A model generated the notes under the pieces. It saw nothing but the letters and a program-made list of their open reading frames with translations. It was not told the DNA's origin and made no database searches. 64,000 nucleotides of DNA from Nemertoderma westbladi (lineage: Eukaryota > Xenacoelomorpha > Nemertodermatida > Nemertodermatidae). The stretch lies in the NCBI GenBank assembly GCA_032718475.1, contig JAUCBJ010007029.1, forward strand, positions 1 to 64,000, in the 5' to 3' direction. The position numbers and the translations under genes were made by a program. Below, one piece after another: positions 56,403-64,000 of this stretch (its first letter is position 1; every line of letters starts with the position of its first letter).

Positions 56403-57136
56403 AATCACCCTTTGTTATTATATCAAGTATTATCTTCCCTCCCATAGATACCAGCTGTTTAATTGACAACCACTCAAACGGATGTTACTCATGCTGGGCT
56501 TATGTAACTCATTTCCTTGCTTCTATTGTTAGGAACCTTCAAGGCAATCTGTGATCTCATATTTATTAGATTAGCAATCGTAACGTGAATGGGATTTTAC
56601 ATTGTACAAGGAGAACAATTCTTAGATAATACAATATTCCTAATTATTACATCTCATTACAAATAAGTTATGGTACATGTTGCTTGTTGCTTGATATTCG
56701 AAATTGGGTGGTTTATGATCAATAATAATTTTTTTATTTCATAATAATCAATCAGTATATTATAAAAATTAATTAATCAAACAAATATAAAACTGCACCA
56801 ACTTCCCACCACCTATCAGAACAATAGGACTACATTTAAAATGATCAATAATAATTGATCAACCAAATTGGAGCAGGTTAGTTAGTTTAGTAGTATTACT
56901 GCTTAGTTAGAATGTGTTAGCGGTTGGAGTAGTCAGAGAGGCAAAAGTGGATGATGCGATAGGATGTTGTGTGTTGAAATGGTTTAGTGTTGGTACATAA
57001 TTTGTGGTGAACCCGTGACATGTTTTTGTAGACCACATGTATATTTTGTTTGTTAAAATACGTTTCCATTCTGATGAATTCGGGTCTCGCTTTATAGTTT
57101 CCAGTAATAAAATTAAAGCTAGGGTGAAGGAAACTT

Positions 57137-57309
57137 GATGCAAATCCCATCTCGGCGAAAATATTTTGTCTCAATGTTAAAGTGTCATTGGCACATTAAA
57201 GCAATAAACTAAAAGTCAACAATAGAAACAGGTTACTGATTGTAATTTTGGAAGTAATCAGCTGTTATTTGCGTTGTTTGATTGTTATTATGGAATTTAA
57301 TGCGTCCAG
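57137..57309. mobile_element. Old foldback element copy without G/C tracts, block C
   Basis: From GATGCAAATCCC to TGCGTCCAG, as in the copies at 14862 and 30318, with an internal loss of the AAAGGAGCAGG part. Confidence 0.55.
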
Positions 57310-58134
57310 ATGACAAAGTAGAGGCGACAGAAAGCAAAAAGGCCCAGAAGGAGTGTATCCACTGCGAAGGCGTGAGAGTGAAAGTAAAACTCATAAAGCT
57401 GAATTGATGAAGGCAAGAAAGCAATGTGAGCGAATCATGGAAAGATATATTACTATTAGGTCGGGAGAGCTCGACAGTAGAAATTAGGTCTTTGTGATGG
57501 GATCCGAGTTGGCAAACATGATCCCGGCTGGTGTTTGTGTCGTGTGGTAATACGCGTCGCCGCGTCCACACAGTGTGGTTTAAGAAACTGTAAGGCCGTA
57601 GGGCGGTATAACAAAGATCGAGTTTGTTTTGTTGTTATTAATGATGTCTGATATATAAGTACCAGTATAATACAGCACAATCAGTATAGCACAATTATGG
57701 CAGTAATGACGACGGTTTAAACCGTTTGACTTCTACACTTTAATAGAAGAATAGAGAATTAATAGCCAACTGAATATAATTAAAATCGAGTCACGGTTTT
57801 ATACTTATTGCTTAGAAGGTTACATGTCTACCTACTCGACCTACCAATAGATGCGCGCTAATTGATGGTGTGCCACCCCACCATTGGCTGGTTTATCCTC
57901 TGGCCACTACCTATCTCCCCTGGCTCTATGCTGGCTTCCCCCTGATATATATTGGTATCTATCTCCAACTGGCACTATATTGCCCTGTTCCCTTCTGGTA
58001 TGCAATATTATGTTGGATAATATTGCATACTTAATCGTAATTTGTAAATCACGATTCCCCATTTCTCACAGGGTGGGCAGCAGATTGGATCCGCTAACAG
58101 TCCTATCCCTTTTCAGTTTGGACTATATATATCA

Positions 58135-58985
58135 TAGCTGGTCTTCAGCTGGGACGCGTACCAGGTACCTTATTTTGGTTGCCAGAACAATTTAGATCTG
58201 GAATGACCTCGTATTGGCTTCTCCAGCATTTCCCATTGAATCGTAGTTTGCCTTCACGTAGAGTAGTTGATAAAGGTGGATTGTACCATAGAGCTCGGCG
58301 TTTGTCATGTGTTGTCTCCAGCAATTTTTTTTAATGCTGTCCTTAGTTGTCTTCTACTGTATGAAACAACCATCATTCATTGTTCTCTAAATTATTTCGT
58401 CAGTGTCCAGGTCTCACCACCGTATAAAAGTACACTACCCACTACTGTGACTCGAAACTAGTTGGTCGTCAGGTGCAGGACGAGGTCTCCTTTACAGATG
58501 GTATCCATACTTGATAAAGCTACCCATGCAATTGCTTTCCAACATATACGGCGTACTGTTGATCTTTATCCATCACCCCAAAGGTGGTGGAAGTCGTCAA
58601 CGTTCCTTAGTTGATTATTATCGATGGTTGTCAGTCTTCCATTAAATTTGAAAGTCATGCATTCGGTTTTGGGGTCATTTACATGCAATCCAATCTCATT
58701 ATCAATACATTTGACCTTGTTCAGTAGAAGTTGTGCAGTTGCTAGATTAACATAAAGCAGGGCGATGTCATCTGCAAAGTCGGTGTCTGTGACTGTAAGC
58801 GCGGGATATCTGCTGCTTCCGTTGTTCTTGTGTAGTATTAACCCAACATTTTCTTCAGTTGTGGTTGTTCAATGAGTAATCAAATACAATTACAAATAGT
58901 AATGGCACCAATGTGTCACCTTGCAGTACGCCAGCCAGGATTGAGAAGAACTCAGTTTCACCATCTGGTGAGAGTACCTGAACTT
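58135..58985 (-). pseudogene. Second LINE family, RT core and C-terminus, block C
   Basis: Minus strand from 58985: SPDGETEFFSILAGVLQGDT and LVPLLFVIVFDYSL (RT), then TDTDFADDIALLYV (FADD catalytic box), then NDPKTECMTFKFNG, then the same post-RT region as 15870-16299. Unlike blocks A and B the sequence is continuous across GTTGATC, so this copy keeps the ancestral state. Stops and a frame change near 58860 show decay. Confidence 0.75.
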
Positions 58986-59677
58986 CTGCGTCACAATATA
59001 ACACGTTCGTGGACCTTCGCGCAGCACGAGCCTAAGCTATGAGACATAAATTGAAATTGAGTGAAATTGACATACATTTGAAAGAATTTAGAAATTGACA
59101 GAAATTTAACAAAACCGCCAATAAAACAAAGAAGAGGGGAAGTTCCCCCCTTCAACCCCCCTCTTAAACTGCACCCCAACCCAAAGGCGTGCAGAGGATT
59201 GAAAATTGATGTTTTAAAATAAATATATTTTAGGCATGGAGGAGACCCAATTTGTTATTATATTAAAAGTTACCTTATGGCGATAGTATTGATACTGAAA
59301 TATTATTTTACAATGTTAACGAAATTATTTAGCTAATTATTCTAAAGAATCACGATTAAATACTCAGCCTGTGACGGGGCTGACGGAGTTGGCAGTATCA
59401 GCTCCCGACCGGTGTGTGAGTTGTACGCGACTTGTCGCCGCGTCCCTGAGCTGTTGAGCTGTCGATCTGTACTTAATAGGCCGAAGGCCGTTGGAAATAA
59501 CTGAGTTACTGAATAACTAAATGTTAATAATGCAGTAATAGCAGTAATCTATAATAGCATAGTCTGAATATAAGAACATGCAATACAGCAGTTAGTGACG
59601 ATGGTCAAAACTATTCCGGTTCCACAACTATAAGGAGAACCAACTAACTAATAATCAGTAATCACAACGGTTATATC
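58986..59677. other. Intergenic DNA, no gene seen
   Basis: Contains a GGGGAAGTTCCCCCC hairpin near 59137 and, at 59390-59450, a GGTGTGTGAGTTGTACGCGAC and GTCGCCGCGTCC stretch weakly similar to 15290-15330 in block A. No conserved frame. Confidence 0.4.
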
Positions 59678-60022
59678 ATTATTTTATTCTTTAATTGTCA
59701 AGCTGAAGTAAAAAACCTTACCGGTAGGTATGCCAGTACAGTACGATACAAATACTAAAATAAAAAAGCAACTGACCATTAGACGTTGCATGCAATCAGT
59801 AATGAACTTCTATCTATTGTCTCCTTTCTAGCACTAGCTACTTGAGAAAGCCCCCATTGGGGCGAAACCTACTGATCAGCTGACAGCCGTCAGCTGATTA
59901 CTGATTGCATGCAACGTCTAATGGTCAGTTGCTTTTTTATTTTAGTATTTGTATCGTACTGTACTGGCATACCTACCGGTAAGGTTTTTTACTTCAGCTT
60001 GACAATTAAAGAATAAAATAAT
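59678..60022. repeat. Perfect 126-bp inverted repeat with 93-bp loop
   Basis: 59678-59803 and 59897-60022 are exact reverse complements over 126 bases. The loop has two smaller hairpins: GCCCCCATTGGGGC followed by GAAAC, and CAGCTGACAGCCGTCAGCTG. No coding capacity. A diverged relative of one arm and loop lies at about 8300-8530. Confidence 0.95.
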
Positions 60023-60180
60023 TGTATTAACTCAAGCATTTAATTAATTAATGGTTATATCATTGACATATATTACATTTAGCCCTACACTACAGGGCGG
60101 CCTTAATATCCAATAGATGCGCTCTTGTGCTCCCCAATGTACTACTACTAGGATCGGCATGCTGCATTGCAGCTGCATTT

Positions 60181-62137
60181 TTAAGAATGCTGTGCCGGCT
60201 TGTCAACAAAATTGCACCGCCACAACTCCCTATCACCCATGACATTTACTAGATCATCCGCATCTTTAAGGCCAGTGTCCTTTAAGATGCGTCTCAAGAA
60301 AGTCATGGGCTGTCCACCATGCTTATTCACTCCATGAGGCTGCCAAAGTACAAGATTATGCACTGGCTGGTCCTCAAGGCGAAAGCAATGTCCTGCAAAG
60401 CGGAGGCGATTTTGTTCTAGTGTCAAGCTTGGGTGAACCAATGAGACACCTCCAATGTTATATAGTGTCTGATTGGAGATGTGTGCATTGTACTTGACAC
60501 AATGAACCCGGCGTAGCATTCTTGTGAATGTGCCATCCAGAGATTTGGTGTCCTCAGCAGTTAAAGCACAGCATGGACTCCCATAAAGGAGTACTGGAAC
60601 TACTGCTGCTCTAAATAATCGGACCTTAAGTTTCCGATTAATTCTCGGTGACTTCCAAATCCTGGAAAGCCTATTCAAGGCTGCCCAGGCCTTTCCCTTA
60701 CGTATTCGAAGGTCCTCACCTGACTTCCGGATCCATGATCCCAGGTAACAGAAGTCGCCCACATGCTCAAGCATACCATCCTTTGAGCTTATGCTCATGC
60801 GATCAGAGACTTGCTGAGGACTTTCAAAGTTAACTGTCAGAATTTTGGTCTTTCTGGAGTTAATAAAAAGACCAACACTAGAAGCAGCATGTTCTAATGA
60901 GCTGAGGAGCTGTTGGGCTCCCTCTAATGATTCTGAGAGTACTCCTAAGTCATCAGCAAAGTCTAGATCAGTTAGGTACTTGGCAGGATTTCCTCGACTT
61001 CTGGAGCCAGTAGGTGGAGTTATCATCACCCCATCATCATTATAATGATCTAAGGACATGCGTAGAACATAGTCAACCACAATAATGAACAAGAATGGTG
61101 CAAGTGTGTCTCCTTGGAGGACGCCCCATAACACTTCAAATGGTTCTGTGTCACCATCAACAGTAGACACAAATGTTGTCGAACCATCGTATACTGATCT
61201 GATTGCTGCAATAATTTCATCAGGAATCCCATATAATGAAAGTATGCTGAACATACGTGAGCGAGAGACTGAATCAAAGGCCTTGAAGAAGTCAACAAAG
61301 ATAACAGCCAGATGCCTGTCTTTCTTTTTTGATAACTCTTCAATTATCCTTCTAAGTGCCAAAATGGGCTCCATGGTCCCACGACCTTTACGGAACCCAT
61401 TCTGATTTCCACGGAGCAGTCTCTCAATGGGATCCCTGATGCGATTTAATAGAATCCCATTGTATAGCTTTGCAGCAATCGAGATCAATGAGATTCCCCG
61501 AAAAGAACCATAGAGTGTTAGGTTGCCCTTCTTGGGAACTGGCACCAACTTATTTGTTTTCATTTCTTGTGGGACTATTTTTGTTCGGTACATGTCTACT
61601 ATGATGGGATAGATGAGCTTTAAACACTCAGGTATTTTAAAGACCTCAGGGGGAACACCATCTACTCCACTGGCACGATTGGTCTTAATGCTCTTTGCAG
61701 CAGCCTTCACTTCTGCAAAGGAGATATCGCCAATGGGAATATCTGGGAGTACAGACTCAGACACTTTTACTTCTATAAAGTTATCAGGCAATACCCTGTC
61801 ATTATTGAGGAGCTTTTCAAAGTGGGCTTTCCAACCATTGAGGCGATCGGCTGGTGATTCAGCCTTAACCTTGGTGGTTGGTTGGCTTTTCCGCCCAGTA
61901 AGCAGATTGATCGATTTCCATGCCTGGGATGATTGCCTGCTGTCGTCAGCATCATTGATGGCATCAACCTGTTGGTTTATTAGCTCCTGTAGATTAGCAG
62001 AGTACTGCCTGTTCAGGGACCTATATGCAGCCTTAACTGCATTATTGGCCGCTGTAGTCTGTTTGAGTCGGGACTCTTTCTGCGCCTTATGAAGGTCATT
62101 TCGGCACTTCTGAATTTTGTTGTCAGTCCAGGGCCCC
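60181..62137 (-). CDS. Non-LTR retrotransposon reverse transcriptase, best-preserved copy (C)
   Basis: A continuous frame from about 62137 to 60181 with no stop. In order: a linker domain (KQTTAANNAVKAAYRSLNRQ, then SWKSINLLTGRKSQ-type), ISFAEVKAAAKSIKTNRASG, PVPKKGNLTLYGSFRGISLI, NQNGFRKGRGTMEPILALRR, IFVDFFKAFDSVSRSRM, GVLQGDTLAPFLFIIVVDYV, LDFADDLGVLSES (FADD is the catalytic box), then the post-RT part with LLYGSPCCALTAED and RLRFAGHCFR. The last 536 codons start at a TTG; an upstream part (62140-62385) is in another frame because of a one-base indel at AAAAGGGG. Copies A and B in this window are decayed. The endonuclease is missing, so the element is 5' truncated. Confidence 0.85.
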
Positions 62138-62385
62138 TTTTCCTGTCTCGAGGGTATACAGGAACTGTTTCTGCAGCTGCTAACTTAACTGCTTCTGTAA
62201 AGGCAGTATAGCCCTCACAGTGATCTGCCGCCTCAGAGGCAAGAGCCTCATACCTGTTGCTCAGCTGTAGTGTGAAGCTGGATCTCACACTTGGCTGTTG
62301 CAACAGAGAGGACCAGTCATGCCGCGGCAAGGCAGATTTCGTTGTTCTGCTAGCACGCAGACTAAGTGTTCGCGCTTTTGAAGAC
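62138..62385 (-). pseudogene. Upstream part of LINE copy C
   Basis: Minus strand reads SLRASRTTKSALPRHDWSSL, then FTLQLSNRYEALASEAADHC and VKLAAAETVPVYPRDRKRGP, the region between endonuclease and RT in this type of LINE. It is out of frame with the RT by one base. It ends abruptly at about 62385 against the end of repeat R (AAAGCGCG), marking the 5' truncation point. Confidence 0.7.
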
Positions 62386-63570
62386 CTTTAGCAGTTCAAC
62401 CTGCCAAAATTTATATGTCTTTTAGTTAATTAAAACAACTTTAGCATACGACAATATTTTATGCTAATACACAAAACATTACCCGAAGTCAGCCCATGCG
62501 CGATCATTCACCCGATGGATCTACACCCGGGAGGCTGAATTCGGCTGCTTAAATTTTATTATTGCAGCGTAAGGTTGCAAGGTTGCAGTGTAAACTTACT
62601 GTATTATTCGATAGATCGTTATTAATTAATTTCTGACAGATATTATTGGCTTTCGGGAAATATTAACAGTTCCTTTAGGACGTGGCGCTCTATCTATTTA
62701 AACAGAACTAGGACTTATACTAAACGCAACGATACTGCTTATGATTAAAGTATAAAGCGCATTCTTTAGGAAATGCTTTGTTACCAATAACAATCATGCA
62801 CACTATTCTGCCGACCGTCAGTACATTTGATCACACATAAAGAGAGCAGCAATTGACTCATGTAGGGTCTGCTAAATAACATTAGATTCAATACACACCA
62901 CATTAATATAAATCGCAATTGTTATGTATAGCCGGTCTCTCTAACCTGTAGTGTATCAAGAAAATTGGGAAATTTGGGTGATTTATCCGTATTATCCAAA
63001 GAGCAATATTTCCATCAACAAATAGGTACAATTAATAACTGACGGTAAATAACAGTACAAACAATATGATTAATAGTGAGTTAAGATTGATTAGTTAAGT
63101 TAAGATTCGATTCGGTAACAGTTTATACTTTCGATAATTTAAGCAGTTTTACTAGAGTTCTTCCCAAAAAGCCGGTGTTATGGCGAAAAATGGGAACACA
63201 ACAACAGAATCATATAAAATCATATGACTACTACCACTATACGAGTATACCAAAAACCCTTATTCCACGAAGCCCCGTTCAACACAGAGGATGAGCATAG
63301 AGATAGGAAATTCAGTTCAGTAGCGCTGGGATAGGTCGAAATCAACACCCACGCAAATTCTATTGGCCGACACGGACAGCAAGGCTTAGGCAACCTCCCT
63401 ACACTGGTTGGCCGATTAAACTGAGCCCAGATATCTCCACACAGCACATCAGCCAATAAGCTGGTAGCTTGCACTATTTTAGTTATAAATCCCTTTGAGA
63501 GTATTCTAGCGACCGGGGGGGAACTGGCCAGCAAAGGCAAACGTATCAGTTATCCCACAAAAGCTTTTAC
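62386..63570 (-). repeat. Non-coding 3' part of repeat R, copy 3 (inverted)
   Basis: Reverse complement of 53330-54050 over 62386-63100. From about 63110 to 63560 it differs from copy 2: after GTAAAAGCTTTTG the two copies carry unrelated sequence for about 450 bases. The 106-codon minus-strand frame at 63220-63540 lies in that unshared part and is not recognised. Confidence 0.75.
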
Positions 63571-64000
63571 ACCGCTCCCAGAAAATGGGATTTAAGTCTA
63601 TAAAATATACAAAATCACAGTTTCTAAAATATAAAAATACTCTAAACAGTTAGTCTTTCTTGCGCGGACAGCGTTTACGCAGTTTTTTAAAGCTAGCAAG
63701 AGTCCTTTTCTCTTTGGGGCGAGCCACTTTACGAGGAGGGCTACAACTCCTGGGTGAAGGGTGCAATATGATTGCATCAGAAGGTATGGGATTGCGATCG
63801 GTATATCCGCCGGTCGAAGTACCGGGTTGATTGACATCAACGTCCGGGGAGAGGGGTCTAACGGCTTTGAGAGCTCGTTTCAAGACAGCCGCTCTTACGG
63901 GTCCTTTACGAGTGGTCTGAACGAGGGCCGTGGGTGGACCATAGGCAGTTAGAAACTTCCTTGGTTTAATGGTTCTTTCCAACTCGCGTTCGCGGGCTCT
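63571..64000 (-). pseudogene. C-terminal part of the unrecognised repeat R gene (cut by window edge)
   Basis: Minus-strand frame from the window edge to 63650: RARERELERTIKPRKFLTAY, then PPTALVQTTRKGPVRAA, PGTSTGGYTDRNPIPSD, and a basic end with PKEKRTLASFKKLRKRCPRKK. It matches the tail of the gene at 52432-52845 with moderate divergence and no stop before 63650. Copy 2 extends further at the C-terminus. The rest of the gene lies beyond the window, so this copy could still be intact there. Confidence 0.6.

Larger units (their letters stand above)
54396..58564. repeat. Partial duplicated block C
   Basis: A mosaic relative of blocks A and B. 54396-54990 matches 27985-28560, 55550-55660 matches 28580-28690, 55665-56270 matches 11866-12470, and 56245-58564 matches 14090-16299 and 29540-31747. 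The glycosyltransferase part is absent: homology ends at GTTGATC (58564), exactly where A and B diverge into the glycosyltransferase upstream region. It is more diverged from A and B than they are from each other. Confidence 0.8.

Noticed and set aside
59840-59880. Hammerhead ribozyme in the loop of the perfect inverted repeat (GCCCCC-ATTG-GGGGC-GAAAC)
   Set aside because: The stem followed by GAAA fits, but the required CUGAUGA on the 5' side is absent (CTTGAGAAA instead).
63220-63540. 106-codon minus-strand frame MPLLASSPP...
   Set aside because: No recognisable features and it lies in a part of repeat R not shared with the other copy.

Overview
The window is nuclear DNA of an animal. It has GT-AG spliceosomal introns, a eukaryotic oligosaccharyltransferase subunit gene (DDOST/OST48), PRDM-type SET domains, several non-LTR retrotransposon remnants, a BEL/Pao LTR retrotransposon, a tRNA-headed SINE and large satellites. 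The background is AT-rich and dense in the palindromic words ACCGGT and AGGCCT. I take it for an invertebrate metazoan but cannot place it further from sequence alone.

Layout. 1-240 is the end of a dispersed repeat (called R here). 945-6960 is a complete three-exon DDOST gene. Its first intron is about 4.4 kb and consists mostly of a 59-bp minisatellite in which every unit repeats the intron 1 / exon 2 junction: branch-point-like sequence, pyrimidine tract, acceptor AG and the first ~33 bases of exon 2. 7077-8132 may be a small two-exon gene (weak). 8775-10286 (minus) is an intact single-exon gene for a membrane-anchored protein with two PRDM-like SET domains. From about 11.5 kb on, the window is mostly repeats.

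A block of about 8 kb occurs twice (A, 13.5-21.1 kb; B, 28.7-36.9 kb) and once in part (C, 54.4-58.6 kb). A and B each hold a glycosyltransferase gene with a DXD-type motif and a variable C-terminal KPEVV repeat. Copy A (16885-18354) is intact; copy B (32323-33764) is broken by a 2-base insertion. The blocks also carry LINE endonuclease and RT remnants, an old foldback element and, in B only, a SINE. Three copies of one LINE (minus strand) lie at 19.5-21.5, 35.3-36.9 and 60.2-62.4 kb. Between and around the blocks sit foldback elements bounded by poly-G and poly-C tracts with CTGGACGCAA terminal inverted repeats (12657-12913, 24366-26460, 36871-37925). Two of them contain a large inverted satellite of TTGCTC-type units.

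42.1-49.5 kb is a decayed BEL/Pao element that has lost the RT core. 51.2-54.05 kb and 62.4-64.0 kb are inverted copies of element R, which carries an unrecognised decayed protein gene with a coiled-coil segment and a basic Pro/Arg-rich tail. A perfect 126-bp inverted repeat lies at 59678-60022. The only genes that look functional are DDOST, the double-SET gene and glycosyltransferase copy A.

The most unusual features are the amplified splice acceptor in DDOST, the membrane-anchored tandem SET protein, and the G/C-tract foldback family with its expanding hairpin satellite.
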